64,000 bases of DNA. It comes from Corynebacterium pseudogenitalium. Lineage in GTDB: Bacteria > Actinomycetota > Actinomycetes > Mycobacteriales > Mycobacteriaceae. Shown here piece after piece: positions 27,873-36,023 of the stretch. Numbering within the stretch: the first letter of the stretch is position 1; every line of letters starts with the position of its first letter. The notes beneath the pieces were generated by a model. That model was not told where the DNA came from. It ran no database searches and saw only the letters and a list, made by a program, of their open reading frames with translations. The translations under genes were made by a program, and so were the position numbers. The DNA lies in the NCBI RefSeq assembly GCF_024453815.1, contig NZ_CP072934.1, forward strand, positions 2,046,001 to 2,110,000, given 5' to 3'.

Positions 27873-28286
27873 TCACGCTGTATAGCCAGGTGCGAGCTGG
27901 ATCACGCCAGAAGCAGCCAAACCCTCCAGCCACTCATCAATACCGGCCTTCGGACAATCCGCACCTATCGACGCCGCCAACATCCCACCCGGGCCCATCT
28001 CCACCCGGCAACCAAACGCCAACAACGTCTCCGCCAGCGAAAACGGCGACTCCCCCTGCGGCAAAATCCGCACCGTGGACGCACCCCCGCGCACCACGAC
28101 CTTATTCACGTGGAACATGCCGCCAACGCGCACGCACTCCACGATGTCCCCCACCGCCAACGACACATCCACAAACGGCACCGACGCAACGACGAAGTGG
28201 CCACCACCAAGCTGGTGAGCCTCAAGTTGCTCGTTCTCCACGCCTGGCACGGCCACCCGTGTGTAAATCGTCGTCGTTGGTTGCAT
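27873..28286 (-). CDS. DUF4265-domain protein
   Basis: 137 aa from ATG 28286; codons further upstream are inside the clpB 3' end. The motifs GGGHFVVASVPFVDVSLAVGDIVE and STVRILPQG fit DUF4265, a small cytoplasmic family of unknown role. It lies 22 bp after clpB and 24 bp before the sulfurtransferase, so it may be part of the heat-inducible transcript. Confidence 0.8.
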   Translation of the reverse strand: MQPTTTIYTRVAVPGVENEQLEAHQLGGGHFVVASVPFVDVSLAVGDIVECVRVGGMFHVNKVVVRGGASTVRILPQGESPFSLAETLLAFGCRVEMGPGGMLAASIGADCPKAGIDEWLEGLAASGVIQLAPGYTA

Positions 28287-28308
28287 GGACAGCAGTGTAG
28301 CCCGAACG

Positions 28309-30867
28309 CTACTTCGCTGCAGACACCACCAACTCCTCACCGCCTTCCGCGACATCAACCTGCACCGCATCACCATCACGGATCGCGCCGGCCAGCAGCT
28401 CCTTCGCCAACCGGTCACCGATCGCCTGCTGGATCACGCGACGCAACGGGCGCGCACCATAGGCAGGGTCGTAGCCGCGGTCCGCGAGCCAGGCCTTCGC
28501 GGCGTCGGAGACGCGGAGCTGGAGGCGTCGAGAAGCAAGGCGATCGGCGAGCGTGCCCAGCTGAATATCGACGATGCCCACCAGCTGCTCCTTCGTCAGC
28601 GGCTCGAACACCACCACATCATCGAGACGGTTGATGAACTCCGGCTTGAAGTGCGCCTTCACCGCGTTCATAATCTGCTCGCGGTCGCCGCCCGCGCCCA
28701 AGTTCGACGTCAGAATGATCACCGTGTTACGGAAATCCACCGTGCGGCCCTGGCCGTCGGTCAGGCGTCCCTCGTCGAGGACCTGCAGCAACACATCGAA
28801 CACATCCTGGTGCGCCTTCTCAACCTCATCGAACAGCACCAGCGAGTACGGGCGACGGCGCACAGCCTCAGTGAGCTGGCCGCCAGCGTCGTAGCCGACG
28901 TACCCCGGAGGGGCACCGACCAGACGCGCGACCGAGTGCTTCTCGCCGTACTCCGACATATCGATGCGCACCATCGCCGCCTCATCATCGAAGAGGAACT
29001 CCGACAGCGCCTTCGCAAGCTCCGTCTTACCCACGCCAGTCGGGCCCAGGAACAGGAAGGAACCAATCGGACGGTTCGGATCCGCAACGCCCGCACGCGA
29101 ACGCCGCACCGCATCCGACACAGCCACGACCGCTTCCTTCTGGCCCACAACGCGGCCAGCAAGGATTGCTTCCATGTCCAGCAGCTTCTCGGTCTCACCC
29201 TGCATCATCTTGCCCGCAGGGATACCCGTCCACGCCGACACAACCTCAGCAATCACCTCAGGAGAAACCTCCTCCGTGAGCATCGTCCTTGACGATGCCC
29301 CCGCAGCCTCCTCAGCGTCCTTGACCTGCTGCTCCAGCTCCGGAATGCGGCCGTAGCGCAGCTCCGAGACCTTCGCGTAATCGCCCTCGCGCTCCGCGAT
29401 CTCGGACTCGTTGCGCAGGTGCTCCAGCTCCTCCTTCGCAGCCTGCACCTTATCGATCTCCGCCTTCTCATTCGACCAACGCGCCTTCAGCTCACCAAGC
29501 TTCTCTCGTTGATCCGCCAACTCCTGGCGCAAATCCGTCAGACGCTCCTTCGAGGCCTCGTCGGACTCCTTCTGCAGCGCGATCTCCTCGATCTCAAGCC
29601 TGCGAACGATACGCTCCAGCTCATCAATCTCCTGCGGCGAAGAATCAATCTCCATCCGCAGCCGCGAACCCGCCTCATCGACCAGGTCAATCGCCTTATC
29701 CGGCAAGAACCTGTTCGTGATGTAACGGTTCGACAGCTCTGCCGCCGCCACCAGCGCCGAGTCCTGGATCCGCACGCCGTGGTGCACCTCGTAGCGCTCC
29801 TTCAGGCCGCGCAGGATACCGATCGTGTCCTCCACAGTCGGCTCGCCCACGTACACCTGCTGGAACCGACGCTCCAACGCCGCATCCTTCTCGATGAACT
29901 GGCGGTACTCATCCAACGTCGTCGCACCAACCAGCCGCAGCTCGCCGCGCGCCAACATCGGCTTAATCATGTTGCCTGCATCCATCGCGCCCTCGCCCGT
30001 GGCGCCAGCGCCGACGATGGTGTGGAGCTCGTCAATAAACGTGATGATCTGCCCGTCGGACTCCTTAATCTCGTCCAACACCGCCTTCAGGCGCTCCTCG
30101 AATTCGCCACGGTACTTCGCGCCCGCAACCATCGACCCGAGGTCCAGGGAGATCAGCGTCTTGCCCTTCAGCGACTCTGGGACGTCGCCCGCCACGATGC
30201 GCCTTGCAAGGCCCTCGACGATCGCCGTCTTACCGACGCCCGGCTCACCAATCAACACCGGATTATTCTTCGTACGACGGGAAAGCACCTGCACCACGCG
30301 TCGAATCTCCGAATCGCGACCAATGACCGGGTCAATCTTGCCCTCGCGCGCACGCGCCGTCAGGTCCGTCGAATACTTCTCCAGCGCCTGGAACTGATCC
30401 TCCGGCGACTCAGTGGTGACCTTCTTATTGCCGCGAACCGACTGGAACGCCGCCTTAATCGCCTCAAACGTGGCGCCGCGCTTCTTCAGCAGCTCCGCCG
30501 CGTCATCATTCCCGCGCGCGATACCCGCCAGCAGCACCTCAGTAGAGACGAACTCGTCACCGAGTTCGCCCGCCAACTCCTGCGCCGCGTTCAACGCATT
30601 CAGGCCGTCACGGTTAAAGTTCGGATTCGCCATATTCTGGCCCTCCGCCTTCGGGTAGGAATCGACCAGCTCAGCAGCCTCCTTCGCGACCGTCTGCGGG
30701 TCCACACCCGTCGCCTGCAGCACCGGCGCCGCGATGCCATCCTCCTGCTTCAGGATCGCCTCAAGTAAATGCGCCGGGCGAATATCCGGGTTGCCCTTCG
30801 CCGACGCCTGCTGCAGCGCCTGCTGCAACGCCTCCTGCGTTTTCGTAGTTGGGTTAAACGAAGACAT
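28309..30867 (-). CDS. clpB: Disaggregase ClpB
   Basis: 852 aa. A hexameric AAA+ ATPase that, with DnaK, DnaJ and GrpE, pulls polypeptides out of aggregates after heat shock. Visible parts are the N-domain ([18 protein letters not shown]), first Walker A GEPGVGKT near residue 205, Walker B ITFIDELH, a coiled-coil middle domain (about 400-520), and second Walker A GPTGVGKT near 605 with [28 protein letters not shown] precedes ATG 30867. Upstream sites indicate SigH activation and HspR repression. Confidence 0.98.
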   Translation of the reverse strand: MSSFNPTTKTQEALQQALQQASAKGNPDIRPAHLLEAILKQEDGIAAPVLQATGVDPQTVAKEAAELVDSYPKAEGQNMANPNFNRDGLNALNAAQELAGELGDEFVSTEVLLAGIARGNDDAAELLKKRGATFEAIKAAFQSVRGNKKVTTESPEDQFQALEKYSTDLTARAREGKIDPVIGRDSEIRRVVQVLSRRTKNNPVLIGEPGVGKTAIVEGLARRIVAGDVPESLKGKTLISLDLGSMVAGAKYRGEFEERLKAVLDEIKESDGQIITFIDELHTIVGAGATGEGAMDAGNMIKPMLARGELRLVGATTLDEYRQFIEKDAALERRFQQVYVGEPTVEDTIGILRGLKERYEVHHGVRIQDSALVAAAELSNRYITNRFLPDKAIDLVDEAGSRLRMEIDSSPQEIDELERIVRRLEIEEIALQKESDEASKERLTDLRQELADQREKLGELKARWSNEKAEIDKVQAAKEELEHLRNESEIAEREGDYAKVSELRYGRIPELEQQVKDAEEAAGASSRTMLTEEVSPEVIAEVVSAWTGIPAGKMMQGETEKLLDMEAILAGRVVGQKEAVVAVSDAVRRSRAGVADPNRPIGSFLFLGPTGVGKTELAKALSEFLFDDEAAMVRIDMSEYGEKHSVARLVGAPPGYVGYDAGGQLTEAVRRRPYSLVLFDEVEKAHQDVFDVLLQVLDEGRLTDGQGRTVDFRNTVIILTSNLGAGGDREQIMNAVKAHFKPEFINRLDDVVVFEPLTKEQLVGIVDIQLGTLADRLASRRLQLRVSDAAKAWLADRGYDPAYGARPLRRVIQQAIGDRLAKELLAGAIRDGDAVQVDVAEGGEELVVSAAK

Positions 30868-30912
30868 GTCCGTTTTCCTTTCTCTTTGCGTTTTGTTTTG
30901 TTGTTCACTCTC

Positions 30913-30948
30913 CCTAACGCACGAGAAGTTGAGTCTGTTCCACTCAAG
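30913..30948 (-). promoter_or_regulatory. SigH promoter overlapped by HspR (HAIR) operator before clpB
   Basis: On the minus strand, -35 GGAACA (30936-30941) and -10 GTTAGG (30913-30918) are 17 bp apart, matching the corynebacterial SigH pattern GGAA-N-GTT. The inverted repeat GTTGAGT-N7-ACTCAAG (30928-30948) matches the HAIR consensus and covers the -35, so HspR binding would block the promoter. Confidence 0.85.
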
Positions 30949-31040
30949 GTTGGATGTGGGGCGTTTTCGGGGGTGGCGCTGCAGATTTTGGGGCTCGGCG
31001 AGCCCTTGGAAACGCTCTGAAACCCCACGTCAAAACGCAA

Positions 31041-31115
31041 ATGGTAGTAACAGGATTGTAGTAATCCCCGAAAATGGCCCCAAAAAGCGGATTACTACAT
31101 TCCTGTTACTACCAT
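31041..31115 (-). repeat. Long-arm palindrome family, copy 1 (after gltS)
   Basis: 27-bp arms 31041-31067 and 31089-31115 with one mismatch flank a 21-nt loop. Arm and loop match the copy at 50199-50270 in the sense of the preceding gene. It lies 17 bp after the gltS stop. There is no T-run, so it is not a standard terminator. Confidence 0.9.
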
Positions 31116-31132
31116 CTAGAAAAATGCCGGCC

Positions 31133-32485
31133 CTATTCCTGGGCAGCCACGGCCCCTGAGCCGTGTTTCTTGGCGGGCACCCACTTCAGCGCGAACGCCA
31201 CGACCACCACCGCAACGGCGATCAGGAACGACACCCAGCCGAACGCGGTGGTAAACCCGGCGATGATGGCGATTGGGGCGAGGATAGTCATACCGATCTC
31301 GAATGGGGCGAAGCCGACGTAGGCCACACCGTATTCGTTGAGAGTGCCGGACTTCAGTTTGGGGTCGACCATCTTGAGCAGGGCGATACCGGTCGCGACG
31401 GCGGCGGTTGCCCAGCCCCAGCCGAAGATGCCGCGCTCGAGCCAGTTTTCGCCGAAGAAGAGCGGGCCGGCCCAGGCCATCCATACGACGCAGAAGACGG
31501 TGCCGAGCACGAACATGATGAGCAGGGCTTGCCAGTACCCGGCGAGTGCTGCGGGGACGATGGAGGCGATGCCGAAGGCGATCATGAAGTCGGTGGCGGC
31601 GCCGGAGACGGTGGAGATGGTTTCGCGGTCGAGGTAGTTGGGCCGTTTGAAGGCGACGAGCAGGCCGCGGCCGATAAGGCCGATGACGAAGGCCATGGCG
31701 AACAGTGGGATGGAGACGTTGCTCCACATGCTCTTGATCCAGGTGTTGACGGTGTAGGCGATCAGCACGGTGATGAGGATGAATCCGGCGTGGAGTGCCA
31801 GCGGTTCGATGGAGGATGGGTTTGTGGTTGCGCGTCCGATGGAGGGGCGCTCGGACTCGGCGGCGATGTAGCCGGTGCGCAGGTCTTCGGGGAGGGTGCC
31901 ACGGAGTTCGGTTGCCTTGCCTTTCCGGATACCCCAGTTTGCAACGATGACGCCACCAACGATAGCGACGAGGGTTCCCACGGTGGCGGAGGTGAATCCG
32001 ATGGAAGACGCTTCGGCGATGCCGATGTCCTCAAGTGCAGAGCCGACGGCGGCGGCGGTGCCGAAGCCGCCGACGAAGCCGACCGGGAGCATCATGCCGA
32101 ACCATGGTTCGGTGCCGAAGAATGGCGCGAAGAAGTACAGCCCCAGGAGGATGAAGATGCCCCACTGGCCCATGAACATGGCCGTCGAGTAGCCCCACAT
32201 GTTGCGGGCGCCTGAGGCGACGGAGCCGCCGAGGTTCATGGAGTAGGCCATGGAGGCGAACACGACGGCGATGAGCAGCGTTGTGTAGGTGCCGACTTGG
32301 TCGGACCAGTGAATGACGCCGAGGACCTCTTGCCCGAGGATGAGCCCGAGCAGCCCGGCGGTGATCGGTGCCGGCAGGAGCAGCGCCTGTAACACTTTCA
32401 GTCGGTTTCGGAGCACGTTTCCGATGATGAGCAGGATGGAGATCCATCCGATATCCGTCAGAAGTGTGTACGGCGTGTAGTCCAC
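31133..32485 (-). CDS. gltS: Sodium:glutamate symporter family protein
   Basis: 450 aa from GTG 32485 with AAAGG 7 nt upstream. About twelve membrane helices. GltS-type features are the N-terminal DIGWISILLIIGNVLRNR, PVGFVGGFGTAAAVGSAL, two related halves, and a small-residue-rich re-entrant stretch IGFTSATVGTLVAIVGG. The expected function is glutamate (or a related carboxylate) uptake with Na+. It is longer than the E. coli protein because of a central loop (TELRGTLPEDLRTGYI). The substrate is inferred from family only. Confidence 0.88.
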   Translation of the reverse strand: MDYTPYTLLTDIGWISILLIIGNVLRNRLKVLQALLLPAPITAGLLGLILGQEVLGVIHWSDQVGTYTTLLIAVVFASMAYSMNLGGSVASGARNMWGYSTAMFMGQWGIFILLGLYFFAPFFGTEPWFGMMLPVGFVGGFGTAAAVGSALEDIGIAEASSIGFTSATVGTLVAIVGGVIVANWGIRKGKATELRGTLPEDLRTGYIAAESERPSIGRATTNPSSIEPLALHAGFILITVLIAYTVNTWIKSMWSNVSIPLFAMAFVIGLIGRGLLVAFKRPNYLDRETISTVSGAATDFMIAFGIASIVPAALAGYWQALLIMFVLGTVFCVVWMAWAGPLFFGENWLERGIFGWGWATAAVATGIALLKMVDPKLKSGTLNEYGVAYVGFAPFEIGMTILAPIAIIAGFTTAFGWVSFLIAVAVVVVAFALKWVPAKKHGSGAVAAQE

Positions 32486-32564
32486 TGCGGCACCTTTCTC
32501 TCTAATTGTTTCCCTGCTCACACTAGTCCACCTCACCGAGGCTGAGAAACAGTACCCTGGCCCT

Positions 32565-33665
32565 ATGAGAAAGTTTGCCCCCGTCGCGGATGGCCCGAAT
32601 GCGGCCGCATTGCAGGTGCTCGCGGAGCAGGATTCCGAGGTGCGCGCCACGCTGTTTGCGCGGATTGTGGAGCAGTATCCGCAGGCAGCGATGGTCTTCC
32701 CGGAAAGTGCCACGGAGGTGCCCCAAGTACTTGTCGACGCCACTTCGTTCACCCTCGCGTCCACCCAGGAGTCCGAGTCGGCGGGGGCAGCAATCCCTGA
32801 GGCAACCCTTACCCCGCTTCGCGAGTGGGCGTTGGATCTGCGGCGGACGGGGTTTCCGGCGTCGGAGTTTCCGGCGGTGGCGGAGATCGTTGGTGGGGTT
32901 GTGGGCGTCGATACGCAGGTGTTGGTGCGGGCGGCCCGCGAGATGGAGCGGGTGTCGCGGGAGGCTGACGAGGCCGGGGTGGCTGCGGCGTCGGTGGCGC
33001 AGGTGACGCAGGTTTCGCAGGATGGTTCGGCGTGGATCGTGCGGGCGGAGGCGTCCGCGGCGGTCGGATATGCAGCGGGGCAGGCGCTGCCGGTGATGCG
33101 CGCGGGCAACCAGGGCGAGTGGTGGGCGTGTGCGCCTGCGGTGCCGCCGAACCGGTTCGGGCAGCTCGAGTTCCACCTCGACGGCCCGGATGTGAAGGTC
33201 GGCGACTACCTGACGTTAGGGGCGGCGCGAGGCCCTGCGGTGCGGGCGAACCGGCCGAAGATGCTGCTCGTGGCGGTGGGGACCGGTTGGGCGGCTGCGA
33301 AGTCGGTGGTGTTCGGGCTCATCGAGGAACGCATCCGCCCCGAGGTGCACCTGGTGGTGTGCGGGGACGCCGCCTCCGATTTTTACGACACCCGCACCAT
33401 CAACTCGCTCGCCGATTCGCAGCCGTGGCTGCAGGTCACGCGCGTCGCGCCGACCCCGGGCGAGTTTGGGGAGAGCTCCGCGAAGGCCATTTGGGTGCCG
33501 GGGTCGGCGTTCGTGTCGGCGCCGGGCACGTGGTGGGACCACCAGATCGTGCTGTGTGGCAAGGGCGCCGAGGTTGCGGAGTACCGCGAGGTCCTCGAAG
33601 CTGCGGGGGCTGACCGGGTCCTTACATGCGCGACTGACGCAGCGGTCCAGTTTCCGAGAGTCTAA
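32565..33665 (+). CDS. Degenerate flavohaemoprotein-like protein with FNR-type NAD-binding domain
   Basis: 366 aa. A TACCCT hexamer sits six bases before ATG 32565, so the message may be leaderless. The N-terminal 130 residues are helical and globin-like in spacing (VEQYPQAAMVFP, LREWALDLRRTGFPASEF), but I see no clear proximal His. The middle resembles the FAD-binding barrel of ferredoxin reductases; the expected RxYS motif is replaced by WWACAPAVPP. The last 140 residues look like the FNR NAD-binding fold (KMLLVAVGTGWAAAKSVV, HLVVCGDAASDFYD, HQIVLCGKGAEVAEYREVL). It may still bind NAD(P)H. Its 3' end overlaps the convergent nitrilase gene by 44 bases. Confidence 0.7.
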   Translation: MRKFAPVADGPNAAALQVLAEQDSEVRATLFARIVEQYPQAAMVFPESATEVPQVLVDATSFTLASTQESESAGAAIPEATLTPLREWALDLRRTGFPASEFPAVAEIVGGVVGVDTQVLVRAAREMERVSREADEAGVAAASVAQVTQVSQDGSAWIVRAEASAAVGYAAGQALPVMRAGNQGEWWACAPAVPPNRFGQLEFHLDGPDVKVGDYLTLGAARGPAVRANRPKMLLVAVGTGWAAAKSVVFGLIEERIRPEVHLVVCGDAASDFYDTRTINSLADSQPWLQVTRVAPTPGEFGESSAKAIWVPGSAFVSAPGTWWDHQIVLCGKGAEVAEYREVLEAAGADRVLTCATDAAVQFPRV

Positions 33666-34464
33666 TAAGAGGTACGTCCTCCTGCACGGCCGCGACCTGC
33701 GCGATGTCGATGTCGGCATCGAGGAGCTCGGGGCCGTAGCCGGCCTCCACGATCCGGTGCCCGTCCGGCGCCACAACAGTGGAGAACCCGATGCCGGTCG
33801 GGCCGGACTTCTCGCCGGCCTCGGTCTCGTGGTTCGGACGGGACTGCCCGGCCGCCGCGATGAACGCGCCGGAGTCGAGGGCGCGGGCGCGCGTCAATAA
33901 GCGCCACTCCTCGAGCTTGCCTGGGCCGTCCGCCCAGCTCGTGGGCACCACGATGACGTGCGCACCCATCGCCGCCAGCTCCTTGAACTGCTCCGGGAAG
34001 CGGATGTCGAAACAGGTGGCCACGCCGATGGTGGCGTCACCGTGCCGGAACGTGAGCAGGGTGTCGCCGGCCTTGACGGTGCGGGACTCGTGGTAGCTGT
34101 GGGCGTCGTAAAGGTGCACCTTGTCATAGGTGAGGATGCGTGGGGTGTCGCTGTGGCCGTCGAGGATCAGTGTGGTGTTGTAGACGCGGTTGATGCTGCC
34201 GACGGTGTCCGCCGGGCGGAACGAGCCCGCCACGATGGTCACGCCCAGCTCCTTGGCCAGCGAAAACAGCCCCTGCGTGAACGGCCCATCGGTGTCCTCG
34301 GCCTGGTAGTCGAGGCGACCGGCCCCGAACGCGTGCGAGGCCGCCTCCGGCAACACGATGAGCGTCGCGCCCCGGCGCGCGGCCTCCCTGACCTGGGGTT
34401 CTATGCGCGAAAGGTTGCGCATTTTATCAGGTCCACTGGTGAATTGTGCCAATGCGATACGCAT
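33622..34464 (-). CDS. Carbon-nitrogen hydrolase (nitrilase superfamily)
   Basis: 280 aa. The Glu-Lys-Cys triad is intact: Glu40 in VLPEAAS, Lys115 in TYDKVHLYD, Cys151 in GVATCFDIRFPE. Members hydrolyse amides (for example omega-amides or deaminated glutathione), so an amidase is more likely than a true nitrilase. A TAAAGT hexamer seven bases before ATG 34464 and no Shine-Dalgarno suggest a leaderless mRNA. It is cytoplasmic. The 3' end overlaps its convergent neighbour by 44 bases. Confidence 0.92.
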   Translation of the reverse strand: MRIALAQFTSGPDKMRNLSRIEPQVREAARRGATLIVLPEAASHAFGAGRLDYQAEDTDGPFTQGLFSLAKELGVTIVAGSFRPADTVGSINRVYNTTLILDGHSDTPRILTYDKVHLYDAHSYHESRTVKAGDTLLTFRHGDATIGVATCFDIRFPEQFKELAAMGAHVIVVPTSWADGPGKLEEWRLLTRARALDSGAFIAAAGQSRPNHETEAGEKSGPTGIGFSTVVAPDGHRIVEAGYGPELLDADIDIAQVAAVQEDVPLIRLSETGPLRQSRM

Positions 34465-34553
34465 GTGGATAACTTTAGCGAATCTGAAATTTTATCCACA
34501 GGGTTTCAGGGTTTTTCCTTGCCCTGCTTCGGCGGGTTTTCGAGGATGGGTGC

Positions 34554-34799
34554 ATGCATCTCTCAACGACTATCCCGTCCCTCGCCCGATCCCACCGCGT
34601 CTCCCGCACGTCGCTCCCCCGCGCTGAGCTGCGCGACAGCGCCAGCGCCGCCGCGTTACGCTCGCTGGAAAATCGCGCCCAATCGCTTTTCGACGCCTCC
34701 ACCACCGCCCTCAACACGCACTTAGAATCCATCGCCTCATTTGCGGACGACTGCATCCACTGCGACACCCGCCTCGCGGAGGCGTTGCGCCATGTCTGA
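34554..34799 (+). CDS. Small helical protein coupled to DUF1023 hydrolase
   Basis: 81 aa, with CGAGGATGG just before ATG 34554. It is predicted all-helical, with the body LRSLENRAQSLFDASTT then LNTHLESIASFADDCI. Its last eight bases overlap the start of the next gene, so both are translated together. Size and partner recall the small WXG100-like partners of actinobacterial DUF1023 hydrolases, though no WXG motif is present. Function unknown. Confidence 0.65.
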   Translation: MHLSTTIPSLARSHRVSRTSLPRAELRDSASAAALRSLENRAQSLFDASTTALNTHLESIASFADDCIHCDTRLAEALRHV

Positions 34800-35976
34800 T
34801 GCGTACCGCCCTGCCCTAGACGCCGGGCAGCTGATGGTCGCCGCGGGCGTGTTGGAGGGCGCCGTCGCCGAGTTCCGCGCGCGATCGCAGGCGTGCCACG
34901 TAGCTCGGTCCGACCTGGTAGGGGCGGGTTTTCGCGGGTCCGCACCTACCGCGGCCCTGCAGCGCCTCCAACGTGTCGACGCCACCTTCGCCCACCCTGT
35001 CGACGACCTCACCCAGGCCGCCAAGGTGCTGCGCCGCTACGCCACCTGGCAGGCGCGTCTCGACGCGATGGCCCGATCCCTGCGCGGCAGCCCCGTCTAC
35101 GCGCTGGCCGTACAGGTGCTCAACGGGGTTTCGCGGACCTTCGACACGCTGTGCGCCGCCGAGCTCGAGGCCCTGTGCAAGGCGCACGAGCGGGACCTGG
35201 AGGCGGCGCGCGGACACGTGCCACTCATCGCACGTCACGGCATAGACCTTGGCCAGGTACACCGGACAAACCTGGCCACGCTCGACCCGGCGCGCCGCGA
35301 GCTCGTTGAGTCCGCGGGCGCGACCGTGCTCGAGGCCGGACCCGTGTCGGCGACGCTGGCGGTCGGTGACGTCGTGGACCCGGCGCGTGTGATCACCATG
35401 GTCGCCGGCGTGTCCACCGGCCGCCCCGAAGGCTTGAGCGGTGAGCTTGCCCGTGCGCAGTTCCTCGCCGAGCGCACCGGCGCCACAGTGATCCTCTGGC
35501 AGGGCTACGACCCGCCACCCAACGTGGTCAATGGCCTGGACCCCGGCCCGGCGCGCCGCGGCGCCGACGACCTCTCCGCCTTCCAACTCGCGCTCACCGA
35601 CCGCTTCCCCAACGCCCACCGGGTGGTCCTCGCCCACAGTTATGGCACACGCGTAGCCACCGAGGCCGCCGTCCACCACGGCCTGCTTACCGACCAGCTC
35701 TGGCTCGTCGGCAGCGCCGGCGTCGCCGGTAGCCACGTGAGCGACCTACGACTGGCAGGGCCGGACTCGCGGGTGGTCGCCGTGGATTCTCCGGACGATC
35801 CGATCCTGTGGACCAGGTCCGGTCCGCAGGCGGTGCTGGGGGCGTCGCCAACTGATCCCGCCTACGGCGCACGCATCCTACCTGGGGTGACGGGCGGTCA
35901 TAGCGCCTACTTCACAGACGAGGCCTTTGTGTCAGATCTCACACAATCTTTCGAGTTCCAGGAGGAACAAAGGTAA
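34792..35976 (+). CDS. DUF1023 alpha/beta hydrolase with WXG-like N-terminal domain
   Basis: 394 aa from ATG 34792, with GGAGG ten bases upstream inside the preceding gene. Residues 1-110 form a helical hairpin with FRGSAPTAALQRL in place of the WxG turn, as in ESX-related proteins. The C-terminal 220 residues are the DUF1023 hydrolase, with nucleophile Ser283 in VVLAHSYGTRVA, Asp in VAVDSPDDP and a His near GGHSAYF. Substrate unknown; esterase or lipase-like activity is expected. There is no signal peptide, so if exported it would need a dedicated route. Confidence 0.8.
   Translation: MSDAYRPALDAGQLMVAAGVLEGAVAEFRARSQACHVARSDLVGAGFRGSAPTAALQRLQRVDATFAHPVDDLTQAAKVLRRYATWQARLDAMARSLRGSPVYALAVQVLNGVSRTFDTLCAAELEALCKAHERDLEAARGHVPLIARHGIDLGQVHRTNLATLDPARRELVESAGATVLEAGPVSATLAVGDVVDPARVITMVAGVSTGRPEGLSGELARAQFLAERTGATVILWQGYDPPPNVVNGLDPGPARRGADDLSAFQLALTDRFPNAHRVVLAHSYGTRVATEAAVHHGLLTDQLWLVGSAGVAGSHVSDLRLAGPDSRVVAVDSPDDPILWTRSGPQAVLGASPTDPAYGARILPGVTGGHSAYFTDEAFVSDLTQSFEFQEEQR
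35928..35943. promoter_or_regulatory. Candidate GlxR (CRP-type) site before pqo
   Basis: TGTGTCAGATCTCACA has TGTG and CACA half-sites with the spacing used by the cAMP regulator GlxR. It lies in the end of the DUF1023 gene, 80 bp before pqo. It differs from consensus at one inner half-site position. Confidence 0.4.
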
Positions 35977-36023
35977 CATGATAAGCGGTTAATTTATTCT
36001 TCAAATAAAAGGAGATTTTAGGA

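Noticed and set aside
31041-31115. Ordinary rho-independent terminator of gltS
   Set aside because: No T-run follows, and the arm and loop sequences are conserved with a distant copy, which a simple terminator would not require.
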